Part shown: positions 32,207 through 41,274 of the stretch, in pieces
How the letters are laid out: the number at the start of each line of letters is the position of its first letter
How positions within the stretch are numbered: position 1 is the stretch's first letter
Origin: Halobaculum sp. MBLA0143
GTDB taxonomy: Archaea; Halobacteriota; Halobacteria; Halobacteriales; Haloferacaceae
NCBI RefSeq assembly: GCF_041361465.1
Contig: NZ_JBGKAC010000001.1
Location: forward strand, 2,666,001-2,730,000
Direction: 5' to 3'
Length of the DNA stretch: 64,000 nt
The notes under the pieces: generated by a model
What the model was told of the DNA's origin: nothing
The model's input: only the letters and a program-made list of their open reading frames with translations
Database searches by the model: none
Program-made: the position numbers and the translations under genes

Positions 32207-33175
32207 ATGATCGACGACTCCGTGGCTGTCCGGAACGAACACTTGGTGTTCGAGGGCACGGACGACTCGGTGCTCGACGCCGTCGAGCGACGGCTCCGCC
32301 GGCGGTACGGACGTGGTCTGTTTGTCCACAACCACGGGGAGACCGCAGACGGGACCGTCCTGCTCCACCTCGGGGTGGCGTACCCGCGGGACGTGAGCGA
32401 CAGCCGCGACGGCGACAGGGTTATGAAGTTCGTCAATGTCGGCGAAGTGACGACACTTCGCGCGAACCCGACCGGGCAGGGTTACTACTCCGTGCGGCTT
32501 CCCGACCGTGAGGAGTTCACCGGCGAGTTCGAGCAGCGACGGGCAGAGCTGCTCGATCGGCTCAACTGGTCGACTGCACGGGCGATCTTCGAGCAGGTGT
32601 ACCGGCTCCAGCCCGTCAGGAACCAACTCAACTCCATCGTCCAGATCGTGCGGTTCCTGCGGCGAGAATCTTCGATCACGGTCGACCGGCTCGACGACAT
32701 CCAGGGAGAGGCCAATACGGAGGCGTACCTCGGTGTCCTGTCGGACTTCGATTTCGTCAGACTCGACGACGGCGTCGTCTACCCCGGTGAGAAGATGGAG
32801 GCGGTCGACGCGGTCGGACTGGACCGTGACACGTACGAGCGCCAGATCGTCGGTCAGATCATCGCCGACGCCTACCACGTTCTCCGGGAGGAGTTGGACC
32901 TCCGGATGTTGAGTCACTTCCCGAAGTACGCGAACGCCTACTACTTCACCGCGCTCCAGCGGGACGATCCGGGGCTCCGGCTCGACACGGACGCCGTCCG
33001 ACAGAATCTGGCGACGGAGTGGGGAGACGACGTCGATCCACTCGTGGTGAGAGAGAAGCTGGACGCGCTGACCGACGTGGAGGTGCTGCGGCGGGACGGC
33101 GAGTTCGTCACCGGCGACGCCGCCGTCTACGACGAGATCACCGCCGGGAGCGACGCCGTGCCGTTAGCGGACTGA
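32207..33175 (+). CDS. Conserved haloarchaeal protein, unknown
   Basis: The 322-residue soluble protein has an alpha/beta N-terminal half (residues 1-110) and a helical C-terminal half with several possible winged-helix segments (QLNSIVQIVRFLRRESSITV, LGVLSDFDFVRLDDGVVYPG). This arrangement resembles a DNA-binding or adaptor protein but I do not recognise a family. It ends by overlapping the convergent PRPP synthetase gene by 12 bases. Confidence 0.7.
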   Translation: MIDDSVAVRNEHLVFEGTDDSVLDAVERRLRRRYGRGLFVHNHGETADGTVLLHLGVAYPRDVSDSRDGDRVMKFVNVGEVTTLRANPTGQGYYSVRLPDREEFTGEFEQRRAELLDRLNWSTARAIFEQVYRLQPVRNQLNSIVQIVRFLRRESSITVDRLDDIQGEANTEAYLGVLSDFDFVRLDDGVVYPGEKMEAVDAVGLDRDTYERQIVGQIIADAYHVLREELDLRMLSHFPKYANAYYFTALQRDDPGLRLDTDAVRQNLATEWGDDVDPLVVREKLDALTDVEVLRRDGEFVTGDAAVYDEITAGSDAVPLAD

Positions 33176-34030
33176 TCGTAGCCCCTCTGCGATCGCCGGC
33201 GCAGCACTGACCGTCGTCGTCGCACACTCGATGGTGTCGGTGGCGACGACGCGGTCGACGCCGGCGGCGGCCAGTTTCGTCCGGGCGTTGCCGACGAGCA
33301 TCGGGTGGACGCAGGCGGCGACGACCCGACCGGGCCCGGGGTCGCTCGCGGTGAGCGCCCGGACGGCCTCGGCGACGGTGGAGCCGGTGGCGACGATGTC
33401 GTCGACGATCACCACGTCGCGGCCGGCGGGGTCGGTCTCGCCCGGCTCCACCGTCACCTCGCCGGTGTCGTAGTCGCGTTGTTTCCGGCAGAAGTCCGTC
33501 GTCCCGTGGCCGTGGGCGTCTCGGACGCACGCCGCTAAGTCGACGGCGCTCTCGTCGGGCGCGAGGAAGACGGGCTCCGTCAGGTCTCCCAACGGTTCGG
33601 CCAGCCGCGGGGCGGCGGAGACGGTGGTCGTCGCCACGTCGTAGAAGTCGGTGACGGCGGGCTCGTGAGGGTCGACGAGGACGACTCGGTCCGTGCCGGC
33701 AGAGACGGCCCGCGCGACCGCTCGGGCGGAGACCGGCTGGCCGTCGCCGAACGACTCGTCCTGACGGGCGTACCCCATGTACGGGACGACGGTCGTCACC
33801 TGCGTCGCGCCCGCCTCGCGGACGGCGTCCTGGAGCTGGAGCAGTTCGACGAAGGCGTCGTTCGAAGTGGTAGCGGCGACGACGGTCGCGGTCTCGGCGT
33901 CGAATCCCGGGACGGCGGCGCACGTCTCCCCGTCCGGGAAGCGGTCGAACGTCGGCGTCGCCAGCGGCTGGCCCGTCTCCGCGGCGAGCGCGGCCGCGAG
34001 CGACTGTGACGCGGACCCTGGAACGATCAT
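33164..34030 (-). CDS. prs: Ribose-phosphate pyrophosphokinase
   Basis: The 288-residue protein makes PRPP from ribose 5-phosphate and ATP. The ATP loop region YMGYARQDESF, the metal site VDPHEPAVTDFY, and the PRPP-binding loop DVVIVDDIVATGSTV are all present. The length is that of the compact archaeal (class III-like) enzymes. PRPP made here feeds the histidine genes (hisI, hisB, hisA) and purine gene (purO) also in this window, though these are not in one operon. Confidence 0.94.
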   Translation of the reverse strand: MIVPGSASQSLAAALAAETGQPLATPTFDRFPDGETCAAVPGFDAETATVVAATTSNDAFVELLQLQDAVREAGATQVTTVVPYMGYARQDESFGDGQPVSARAVARAVSAGTDRVVLVDPHEPAVTDFYDVATTTVSAAPRLAEPLGDLTEPVFLAPDESAVDLAACVRDAHGHGTTDFCRKQRDYDTGEVTVEPGETDPAGRDVVIVDDIVATGSTVAEAVRALTASDPGPGRVVAACVHPMLVGNARTKLAAAGVDRVVATDTIECATTTVSAAPAIAEGLRSVR

Positions 34031-34066
34031 ACGCGGGGGTATTCACACGCACCGGAAAACCTCTTG

Positions 34067-34858
34067 CTACTCCGGGCGGACGGCCCGGCCCGTGACGGCG
34101 ACCGCGGCCGGCTCCGGCACGCCCAGCGTCCGGCCGCGCCAGCCGTCGCCGACGGTGACCCGGAGCCGGCCGTCGCCGGTCAGCCCGAACAGACTGTCGT
34201 CGAACGCCGCCAGCGCGACCACACTCGACTCCCGGTGTTCCCGCCAGTCGTCGCCCCACGGCCCGCCGCGGGTGACGACGCCCTCGGCGGTCGCGGCCGC
34301 GACCGTCTCCTCGGTCGCCGTGACCGCGCGGAACGACCCCTCGCGGACCCGCCGCCAGCCGTTGCCGAGTCGGTAGAGCCCGTCGTCCGTCGCAGCGTAC
34401 GGCACCGGCGTCGCCGCCAGGTCGCGTACGTCGGCGAGGCCGACCGGCGAGAGGCCGTCGTCGTCGACGCGGACGACGCCGTCTTCGCCGCCGACGAACG
34501 GGCCGTCTGCGACGGCCGGCGACGCGACCGTCCCCAGCGGCTCCCAGCCGTCGTCTGCGAGCCGGGAGACGGTGCCGTCCGGCGCGACCGCGGTCACCGT
34601 GTCGCCGACGGCGACGGTCGTCGCCGGGCCGTGGTCCGTCGACTCGTAGTCGCCGACGAGCACGTCGTCGTCCGTCGCAACCGCGAGCACGTCGCCCGAG
34701 ACCGCCAGATCGCGGGCGACACAACCCCCGTCGATCCCGAACTCCCCGACGATGTCGTCGGAGACGCCGACGCTCACGACGCCGACCGTCGAGGCGACCA
34801 ACGCCCGGGTCGCCCCCGCGGCGGCGCCGTACACGCGCTTCTCGTCGATGGATGGCAT
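34067..34858 (-). CDS. Haloarchaeal beta-propeller protein (HVO_0234-like)
   Basis: The 263-residue protein consists of short repeats ending in ADDG..LG or DDGV patterns (VAPDGTVSRLADDGWEPLG, GEDGVVRVDDDGLSPVG, ATDDGLYRLGNGWRRV). These predict a beta-propeller of about six blades, and it resembles the HVO_0234 family. There is no signal peptide and no catalytic motif, so it is probably an intracellular binding scaffold. It lies 36 bp upstream of prs on the same strand and may be cotranscribed with it. Confidence 0.75.
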   Translation of the reverse strand: MPSIDEKRVYGAAAGATRALVASTVGVVSVGVSDDIVGEFGIDGGCVARDLAVSGDVLAVATDDDVLVGDYESTDHGPATTVAVGDTVTAVAPDGTVSRLADDGWEPLGTVASPAVADGPFVGGEDGVVRVDDDGLSPVGLADVRDLAATPVPYAATDDGLYRLGNGWRRVREGSFRAVTATEETVAAATAEGVVTRGGPWGDDWREHRESSVVALAAFDDSLFGLTGDGRLRVTVGDGWRGRTLGVPEPAAVAVTGRAVRPE

Positions 34859-34996
34859 CTATCAGTCACGTACACCGTTGGGAGTGATAATTGGTGTGGA
34901 GCCATCACCCCGGACTTCGACACCTCAACTTCACTCGAGGAGACGACTGTCGGGGACTTCCGTTATCAGATGTGTCATAGTGCAGATTAGGTGAAG

Positions 34997-35006
34997 ACTT
35001 ATACGG
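34997..35006 (+). promoter_or_regulatory. TATA element for the small lipoprotein gene
   Basis: ACTTATACGG is centred about 27 bp from the ATG at 35028 and supports leaderless transcription from it. Confidence 0.5.
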
Positions 35007-35027
35007 TATCAAACGGTCTTGCTGACG

Positions 35028-35456
35028 ATGAGGAAAACGAGACGGAGGGTTCTATCTACCGGTTTCACAGTCGTAGCATGCGGTTGTCTCGGGTCGGAGA
35101 TTCGAGAGAGCGGAGCGCCGACGGTAGGGTCCGCGATCGTCGCCAATTACCACGATCAGTCGCACGAGGTGGACGTGCGGCTCGTCACGCGGGACCAGAA
35201 GGTTGTGAGAGAGCAGACGATCACAGTCGGGGCGGGCGAGGCGAGAGACGCGACACGAGCAGTGATCGGGCGCGACATCGACGCCCCGAGTGGCGGGACG
35301 TTCGAGTGTTCGCTACGTGGTCAGTCGAGCACACAGTCTTACGACCTTCCCAGCCGCGACGAGTGTGAGAGCCTCGTCGTCAAGATAGGCCGGTTTGGCT
35401 CACCCGACAGAGGGGTGGCGATATACTCCGGCCGGTGTACAGACCGTTCACCCTAG
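35028..35456 (+). CDS. Tat-exported lipoprotein, unknown
   Basis: The 142-residue protein begins MRKTRRRVLSTGFTVVACGC, a twin-arginine signal followed by a lipobox-like cysteine, so it should be exported folded and lipid-anchored. The mature part is beta-rich with two further Cys (TFECSLRGQ, RDECESLVV) that may form a disulfide. The ATG at 35028 is favoured because a TATA element (ACTTATACGG) is centred 27 bp upstream. Small lipoproteins of this kind are common in haloarchaea and remain uncharacterised. Confidence 0.75.
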   Translation: MRKTRRRVLSTGFTVVACGCLGSEIRESGAPTVGSAIVANYHDQSHEVDVRLVTRDQKVVREQTITVGAGEARDATRAVIGRDIDAPSGGTFECSLRGQSSTQSYDLPSRDECESLVVKIGRFGSPDRGVAIYSGRCTDRSP

Positions 35457-35591
35457 ACGTCGGCAGATTGGCCATCGGTCTCGACGCGAGATTGGTACTT
35501 CGTCTCTGTTTCTGTCTCTGATACGGACACGTACACCAGACGAGGATCGAATCTCCGACGAAGTGAGTAGAAGGTCAGCACCACGAAGGGG

Positions 35592-35921
35592 GTGAACGGC
35601 AACGAGACAGCAAACGTTACCTTCAGAGACGAGACGAGCTACGACCGTTACGGGGGCACCAGGAACGAGTTCAACGTGGCTGTCGACGCGGTACCAGACG
35701 GACTCACGACCACCACCAGCGGGACCTCGTCAAGCCAGTCACGACCCCAGCCGGGCGACGCAGGGTACACTAGATGGCTCGTCGAGAACGGATTCGCAGA
35801 GAAGATCGGTAACGACGAAATCGAGCGAGAAGAAGTAGCAGAGATTGCGAAGGGTGGTCGTGTCTTCCGTGCGACGGCGCCGGCAGTTCGGACCACAAAG
35901 ACGAGTTCCGAGATAGAGTGA
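35592..35921 (+). CDS. Possible small polar protein, unknown
   Basis: A 109-codon frame starting at GTG 35592, preceded by GAAGGGG, encodes a polar, Thr/Ser-rich protein. Its C-terminal third (WLVENGFAEKIGNDEIEREEVAEIAKGGRVF) looks like real helical protein. A competing 100-codon frame exists on the other strand. Codon use is intermediate. I keep it as a tentative gene. Confidence 0.4.
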   Translation: MNGNETANVTFRDETSYDRYGGTRNEFNVAVDAVPDGLTTTTSGTSSSQSRPQPGDAGYTRWLVENGFAEKIGNDEIEREEVAEIAKGGRVFRATAPAVRTTKTSSEIE

Positions 35922-35974
35922 TAGAGCCAGTCGGTCGAGTCGACGATCACTGACTACGAAGTCGCCCCGTCTCT

Positions 35975-37372
35975 TCACTCCTCGTCGTACCGGTCTTTCC
36001 CGTCGACGTACCCCTCGAAGTCGTCGCCGTCGTCGTCGTGGCGGCGGGACACCCGGACGCTGTAGTCGTCCAACACGTCGCGGCCGAGCAACACCTCGTG
36101 TGAGAGGTGCGACCGGTCGCGGACGTTCGCCTGGATCTCGTGGGTGTAGTCGCCCAGCCGAATCCCGACCGGGACGACCGGGCGGTTGCTGCCGTCGCCT
36201 TTCACGTTCGCGGTGTCGTCGATGGGGCCGGCGCCGATCTGGCTCGCCAGGCCCAGATCGATGCTCGTCCGCGTCGCCCCGGTGTCGGCCTTGGCGACCA
36301 CCGTCTCGGCACCGTGCTGGCCGGTGACTCGCACCTCCGTCGTGTAGCCGAGGGTGGAGTCGTCGGGCTCTGGACTGGACTGCAACTGGGGCCGACACGC
36401 CGGCACGCTGTCGTCCAGCTCCGTCGACAGCTCCTGGACGGTGGTGGGGTCGACCGTCCCGTCGACCCGCCGGATGGCGTGGGCGGCGATGTGAGGCGCC
36501 GGGCTCGTCCCGGTCGCCTCGAAGAACCCCTTGAACCCCGCCGTGACGTTCACCTCCAGGACGTACCAGCCGTCGACCCCCTCGATCACGTCGACGCCGG
36601 CGTAGTCCAGATCCAACGCCTCGGCCGCGTCGACGGCGAGGTCCATCACCTCGCTGGGCACGTCGGGGGTGGCGTCCCGCACCCGCCCGCCGCGGGCGAC
36701 GTTCGTCCGCCAGTCGTCGTCCGGGGCGTACCGCCGCATCGCGCCGACGGCTTCGCCGCCGACGACGTAGATCCGCACGTCCTCGTGGTCGTCCGTCGGG
36801 CTCTCGACCATCCCCTGGACGATCCCCTGTGACTCGTCGGCCAACTGCGGGGCGTAGCCGCCGGGCTCCAACAGCCGTGTCTCGTCGCCGTGGGTGCCGA
36901 TGGGGCGTTTGAACACTCGGGTCCCCGGACCGGCCGTCTCCGACACCGGCGGGAGCCCGTCGTCTGCGGGGTCTTTCGGCGGGGTCTCTCGTTCGAGACG
37001 GTGGGCGCCGATCGCCAGCGTCGACGGCGGTACCGGCACCCCCTCGGCGGCCAGTCGTGCCATCGCCGCGAACTTGTGGACCGCGACCGCGGTCGCCGAC
37101 GCCGTGTTACACACCGGGGCGTCGACGGCGTCGAACACACCCGCCAGCCCCAGTTCCGTCAGCGGCTGGTCCGCCGAGGGCAGTAGCAGTCGGTTGATCA
37201 CGACGTCCGGCTCCGGCTCGACGGACACGGCGCCGTAGCCCGCCTCGATCCGGAGGTTCTCCGCCCGCAGCCACAGCGGCTCGTGACCCAGGTCCGCGAC
37301 CGCGTTGCAGATCGCCTTCGTCTCCTTGCTGTTGTGGAGGCTCAAGACTCCGACACGAACCTCGTCGCTCAT
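35975..37372 (-). CDS. RimK-type ATP-grasp ligase fused to a RimB-like aspartyl/zinc protease domain
   Basis: The 465-residue protein joins two domains. Residues 1-290 are a RimK-like ATP-grasp ligase, with VHKFAAMARLAAEGVPVPPS, RVFKRPIGTHGDETRLL, and the metal site YVLEVNVTAGFKGF. Residues 320-465 match the ATP-dependent zinc protease / RimB-like family (PF05618), a retropepsin-like fold with AKADTGATRTSID. RimK adds glutamates to protein C-termini and related proteases trim them, so the fusion could write and erase a poly-glutamate tag. The ATG at 37372 (MSDEVRVGVLSL) is chosen over 37414. Confidence 0.87.
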   Translation of the reverse strand: MSDEVRVGVLSLHNSKETKAICNAVADLGHEPLWLRAENLRIEAGYGAVSVEPEPDVVINRLLLPSADQPLTELGLAGVFDAVDAPVCNTASATAVAVHKFAAMARLAAEGVPVPPSTLAIGAHRLERETPPKDPADDGLPPVSETAGPGTRVFKRPIGTHGDETRLLEPGGYAPQLADESQGIVQGMVESPTDDHEDVRIYVVGGEAVGAMRRYAPDDDWRTNVARGGRVRDATPDVPSEVMDLAVDAAEALDLDYAGVDVIEGVDGWYVLEVNVTAGFKGFFEATGTSPAPHIAAHAIRRVDGTVDPTTVQELSTELDDSVPACRPQLQSSPEPDDSTLGYTTEVRVTGQHGAETVVAKADTGATRTSIDLGLASQIGAGPIDDTANVKGDGSNRPVVPVGIRLGDYTHEIQANVRDRSHLSHEVLLGRDVLDDYSVRVSRRHDDDGDDFEGYVDGKDRYDEE

Positions 37373-37532
37373 ACGTTCGACTGGGTCGGCCGTCTTGAAA
37401 CTCCATCGGAACAATCGTGAACGACGCGAGCGGGACCCGTCGCCGCCCCACCACCGGTCCGTAAACTACTATCTGCGATACAGAACCCACGCCAGCCCAC
37501 AAGCTGAAATCCGTCCACGACGGAAGGGTGGT

Positions 37533-38018
37533 GTGTTCGGACTCGACCTCGTCGGACTGCTCGCGGTCGCGCTCGTCGCGGCCGGTGTCGTCGGCAGCTT
37601 GGTGCCGATGGCGCCCGGAGCGTTGCTGTCGCTGTCGGGCGTCTACCTCTACTGGTGGCACACGGGCTTCACCGAGCCGGGGACGATTGCGCTCGCGGCA
37701 CTGACGCTCGTCGGACTCACCACGCTGGCGGTAGACTGGCTCGGGGGAGCGCTCGCGGCGGAGGTGAGCGGCGCCGCCCGGTCGACGACGCTCCTCGCGG
37801 GCGTCGCCGGCGTGGCGCTGTTGTTCGTCGCCGGCCCGGTCGGCGTGTTGGTCGGTGTCGCGGGCGTGGTGTTCCTGGCGGAGCTACGGGGCTCGGAGGA
37901 CCCCGAGGAGAGCCTGCGGACGGCGCTGTACACGACCGCGGGGATGCTGGCGTCGAACCTCGTCCAGGCGCTCCTGACCGGCGGGATGCTCGTCGGATTC
38001 CTACTCGTCGTCTTATAA
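37533..38018 (+). CDS. DUF456 family membrane protein
   Basis: The 161-residue protein has about five membrane helices and the Gly-rich helix pairs typical of DUF456 (GVVGSLVPMAPGALLSLSGVYLYW, VAGPVGVLVGVAGVVFLAEL). The GTG at 37533, eight bases after GGAAGGG, is the likely start. The function is unknown. Its last six bases overlap the convergent acetyltransferase gene. Confidence 0.8.
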   Translation: MFGLDLVGLLAVALVAAGVVGSLVPMAPGALLSLSGVYLYWWHTGFTEPGTIALAALTLVGLTTLAVDWLGGALAAEVSGAARSTTLLAGVAGVALLFVAGPVGVLVGVAGVVFLAELRGSEDPEESLRTALYTTAGMLASNLVQALLTGGMLVGFLLVVL

Positions 38019-38744
38019 GGCGACGGCCATCATCACCTCGTCGACGGCGTCGCCGTCGATCCGGTAGTGGTCCGGGCGGCGGGCCTCCTCGCGCCAGCCG
38101 TGAGCGGAGAGAAACGAGATCGCCCGTTCGTTCGTCGCCGGGACGCTGTTGTACAGCTTCTCGTACCCCTGGTCGTAGCTCCAGGCGACGCCACGGTCCA
38201 GCAGAGCGGCGCCGATGCCGTGGCCGCGGTACCCCTCCAACACCCCGACGGTCAGCTCTGCGGTGTGAGCCAGCTTCTCCAGCTCCGGACTCGTGACGTG
38301 GACCCAGCCGACCACGTCGTCTTCCACGCAGGCGACGAAGAACACCCGCGACTCCAAGTCGTTGTTGCGGAGCAACACCTGTTCGTGGTCCAACACGTCC
38401 GCGACGCTCTCGGCGACGACGTAGTCCTCGTCGACGGCCGTCCGGATGAGCCCGACGAGTCCGGAGATGTCGGCCTGTCGGGCGCCGCGCACGGTGAACG
38501 ACACCTCGCCGCCGTCGTGTGTCTCCTCGTCCACCTCGGCGTACGCCACCCGGAGGCGACCGTCGTCCGTCTCCGCCAACAGGCCGTCGCGTCGCAGCAG
38601 TTCGACGTGGTGGCCGAACTCCCGGCTCTCCATCCCGAGCGCGCGCCGAACGTCTCTGGGGCGTACCTGGCCGTTGCCCTCGACGTACTGGTAGATGTCC
38701 TTCCGCCCACGGTGGTCGAACTCGCGGCTCCCGGGTGGCTCCAT
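38013..38744 (-). CDS. GNAT acetyltransferase with N-terminal winged helix
   Basis: The 243-residue protein has an N-terminal winged-helix segment (residues 1-70, IYQYVEGNGQVRPRDVRRALGMESREFGHHVELLRRDGLL). It is followed by a GNAT domain with the acetyl-CoA loop VLEGYRGHGIGAALLDRG (pattern RxxGxG/A) and the C-terminal strand pair ERAISFLSAHGW. The combination recalls RimI-like enzymes joined to DNA-binding domains. Target unknown. The ATG at 38744 is supported by a TATA-like GTACTTAAC about 27 bp upstream. Confidence 0.85.
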   Translation of the reverse strand: MEPPGSREFDHRGRKDIYQYVEGNGQVRPRDVRRALGMESREFGHHVELLRRDGLLAETDDGRLRVAYAEVDEETHDGGEVSFTVRGARQADISGLVGLIRTAVDEDYVVAESVADVLDHEQVLLRNNDLESRVFFVACVEDDVVGWVHVTSPELEKLAHTAELTVGVLEGYRGHGIGAALLDRGVAWSYDQGYEKLYNSVPATNERAISFLSAHGWREEARRPDHYRIDGDAVDEVMMAVAL

Positions 38745-38832
38745 GTGTATCGATACCACACCGCCAGTACTTAACGATTGTCCGTGAATGTTCACCGTCG
38801 GGCTCAACTGGGGCGCGCCCGTACCTCCGGAC

Positions 38833-39003
38833 GTGACCGACTGCGCGTACTGCGGCTGTGAAGTCGAGGCGCACGACCCGGTGTACGTGTCCGAGGGAGA
38901 GCCCGAGGCGACGGCGACGCCGTACTGCAACTACGGCTGTCTCGCGGCCCACGTCGAGGCGGACGGGCTCGCCGTCGGGACGACCTGTTCGGTCGACCTC
39001 TGA
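38833..39003 (+). CDS. Small zinc-binding protein (TRASH/MYM-like)
   Basis: The 56-residue protein has CAYCGCEVEAHDPVYV and YCNYGCLAAHVEADG, two Cys pairs typical of a small zinc ribbon of the TRASH/MYM or DUF7576 kind seen in haloarchaea. The GTG at 38833 is chosen because the zinc motif begins immediately after it. It may bind metal or nucleic acid. Confidence 0.72.
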   Translation: MTDCAYCGCEVEAHDPVYVSEGEPEATATPYCNYGCLAAHVEADGLAVGTTCSVDL

Positions 39004-39014
39004 GCCGCCGCTCG

Positions 39015-39218
39015 TCAGTCGACGATAATGTCCTCGTCGCCGTCGACAGTCGGCGGCTCGGCGGGCTTCATCTCCGTCTCGTAGCGGTCGATCCAGTCGG
39101 CGAAACAGCCCGGACACCGGCGTTGTTCGTCGACGGTCGTCCCGTCCACGGACAGGCGCACGGTGCGGGCCAGTGCGTTCTCGACCCCCTCGCCACAGTC
39201 GTCACAGGCGTCTGGCAT
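39015..39218 (-). CDS. Small zinc-ribbon protein
   Basis: The 67-residue protein starts MPDACDDCGEGVENAL and has RRCPGCFADWIDRY, giving two CxxC pairs as in haloarchaeal DUF7569-type zinc ribbons. The tail is acidic. It is convergent with the other small zinc protein, 11 bp away. Confidence 0.72.
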   Translation of the reverse strand: MPDACDDCGEGVENALARTVRLSVDGTTVDEQRRCPGCFADWIDRYETEMKPAEPPTVDGDEDIIVD

Positions 39219-39307
39219 ACCCGCGAGTGGGACGGCCAACGGCTTAGTCGTTGTCGGCGGTGGAGCCGACCGACACCACTAACACCGCCGCCGGTGACCC
39301 ACCGGGT

Positions 39308-39901
39308 ATGTACGTTGGACGCCTGTTGGTCGCCGGCCCGGACATCGGCGCGTACCGCGTCTCCTCCCGGTCGTTCCCGAACCGAGAGGTCGTGCGTCGG
39401 GACGACGACACTCTCACCGTCGTCCCGACGGACGACGCCGAGCCCACGGACAACCCGTACGTGTCGTACAACTGCGCCCGGACCGTCGGCGACGGGCCGC
39501 GACGCGGCGCCGTGATCGGCAACGGCTCGCACGTCGACCCCGTCGTCGAGAAGTACGACCGGGGCTACCCCGCCCGGGACGCGCTCGTCGAGGCGCTCCA
39601 CAGCCTGGACTACGAGAAAGACGACTACGACACCCCCCGGATCGCCGCGGTCGTCCGCGAGGACACCGCGACGCTGGGTGTCGTCCGTCGGGACGCGTTG
39701 CTCGTCCGCGAGGTGACGGAGCCACACCTCGTCGCCACCTACGAGCGGAACAGTCCCGAACCCCACGAGTTCACGCCGACGACCGCCAGCGCGGCCGCGA
39801 AGACGGCCTACCAGCTCTCGTTCGAGCACGAGGTGTGTGCCGCGGGCGTCCACGTCGGCGGCGACAGCGTCGGGCTGGCCGTCGAGAACGGCCGCGAGTG
39901 A
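39308..39901 (+). CDS. purO: Archaeal IMP cyclohydrolase
   Basis: The 197-residue protein converts FAICAR to IMP, the last step of purine synthesis in archaea. It matches PurO with [10 protein letters not shown] at the start, [21 protein letters not shown] and [13 protein letters not shown]. The length is normal for the single-domain archaeal enzyme. ATG at 39308 is the clear start. It ends six bases before the convergent regulator gene. Confidence 0.95.
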   Translation: MYVGRLLVAGPDIGAYRVSSRSFPNREVVRRDDDTLTVVPTDDAEPTDNPYVSYNCARTVGDGPRRGAVIGNGSHVDPVVEKYDRGYPARDALVEALHSLDYEKDDYDTPRIAAVVREDTATLGVVRRDALLVREVTEPHLVATYERNSPEPHEFTPTTASAAAKTAYQLSFEHEVCAAGVHVGGDSVGLAVENGRE

Positions 39902-39907
39902 GACGAC

Positions 39908-40795
39908 TCACTCGACCCGGACGGACAGCGTGTCGTCGACGACGAGAGTCCGTCCGCCGAGACTGATCCGGACCGTCGGCTGCTCGGGGCGTGGGTCGTG
40001 TGACGCCGACGCTGCCGCCGCGAACTGGTCCCACGCAGTCTCACCGTCCAACGGTCGACCGGGAGTGTCGACCGCCGCCAGCGCCGGCGGCGCGAGTCTG
40101 CCGTAGCCACATCGCAGGCAGGTCGTGTCGGCGACGGCCGGCAGCGTCGTCCCGCAGGCTCGGCACAGCCCCTCTCCGTGGTCCGCACAGACAGACAGTC
40201 GTACCTCCGTCGCGCCGCCACACCGCGGGCAGACCCCGTCACGCATCGACAGGAGGTGACGACACAGCCGGCGGTGAGCCGCGTGGACGAGCGCCGTCGG
40301 CGAGTGGTCGGGCACACCCGCGGGCGGGAACGGGAGCCGCGAGACGGTCCCCGGCCGCAGCCCGTCGACGCCCAGCAGTCCGCTACACGCCCGACACCGA
40401 GTCGTGACGTGGCCGTCGGCGTACGCGGCGACGAGCCCGCTGCCACACCGGGGGCAGTCCTCGTCGACGCTCGTCTCGTCGAAACCGGGGTCGCCCAGGT
40501 CGAAGCTGCGCCAGACTGTCTCGGCGGCCGTCCGACCGACCTGCGTGAGCACGTACCCTCCCTCTCGCTTCTGGACGAAGTCGTCGGTCAACTCCGTCAG
40601 GTGGTAGTTGAACTTCCCGCTGTCCTCGACGCCGACCCGGCGGCGCAGCTCCGCGTACGGCACCGCCGGCTGGCCCGGACCCTCGTGGTCCCGGAGCGCG
40701 TCGTGGAGCGTCTCTAAGATCGCCAGCCGTGTCTCACTGGCCAGTGTGCCGAACGCCGCCGCGGCGTCGGGCCCAGGGGAGTCACCCTGTCCCAT
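39908..40795 (-). CDS. Winged-helix regulator with multiple zinc ribbons
   Basis: The 295-residue protein has an ArsR-like winged helix (residues 10-95: FGTLASETRLAILETLHDAL, VEDSGKFNYHLTEL) followed by three Cys-rich ribbons (CPRCGSG/CRACSG, CPRCGG/CRACGT and CLRCGYG). The HTH is closely similar to that of the small gene at 54359-54622 (DSGRFNYHL), so they are paralogs. It probably represses or activates nearby genes in response to a ligand or metal. The ATG at 40795 (MGQGDSPGPD) is preferred over 40831. Confidence 0.78.
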   Translation of the reverse strand: MGQGDSPGPDAAAAFGTLASETRLAILETLHDALRDHEGPGQPAVPYAELRRRVGVEDSGKFNYHLTELTDDFVQKREGGYVLTQVGRTAAETVWRSFDLGDPGFDETSVDEDCPRCGSGLVAAYADGHVTTRCRACSGLLGVDGLRPGTVSRLPFPPAGVPDHSPTALVHAAHRRLCRHLLSMRDGVCPRCGGATEVRLSVCADHGEGLCRACGTTLPAVADTTCLRCGYGRLAPPALAAVDTPGRPLDGETAWDQFAAAASASHDPRPEQPTVRISLGGRTLVVDDTLSVRVE

Positions 40796-40968
40796 CGTCG
40801 GCAGTTGCTGGCTCCAGTGGTATAAAATCACGACCAGACTAAGCTATCTGTCACCGTCGAAAGTGATAAGTTACGTTCAATTTCAGTCCGGTTCGCGGAG
40901 GGACGACGCTGAAATTCGAGTTTCAGCTTTCGGTTCGTCTATAACGGTCGATGTACTGTGTCCGTCTG

Positions 40969-41274
40969 ATGGACGACCTGAGCGCATTCCAGCGGGACGT
41001 TCTGTACACCGTAGCGTCGCTGGGTGAGCCGTACGGGCTGGCGATCCGGGACGAGCTCTCGGAGTACTACGGGACGGAGGTGAACCACGGTCGGCTGTAC
41101 CCCAACTTGGACGACCTGGCAGACCGAGGGTTCCTGGACAAGCGCCCCCACGGCGAGCGGAAGAACACCTACGCGCTGACGGAGCGCGGCCGCGAGCTGA
41201 TCGTGGAGCGACACGAGTGGGAGGCGGACTGTATTCTCCAGCGCTCTCAGCCGACGCCGGAGCCGACTGCCTAG
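40969..41274 (+). CDS. PadR family transcriptional regulator
   Basis: The 101-residue protein is a PadR-type winged helix: MDDLSAFQRDVLYTVASLGEPYGLAIRDELSEYY, then NHGRLYPNLDDLADRGFLDK and TYALTERGRELI. The short C-terminal dimerisation helix is partly present. The start at 40969 is preferred over an ATG six codons upstream. No target operon is obvious; the upstream gap to the zinc-ribbon regulator could hold operators for both. Confidence 0.88.
   Translation: MDDLSAFQRDVLYTVASLGEPYGLAIRDELSEYYGTEVNHGRLYPNLDDLADRGFLDKRPHGERKNTYALTERGRELIVERHEWEADCILQRSQPTPEPTA

Noticed and set aside
35648-35950. 100-codon minus-strand frame opposite the small protein at 35592
   Set aside because: No promoter or start signal; Ser/Pro-rich antisense composition.
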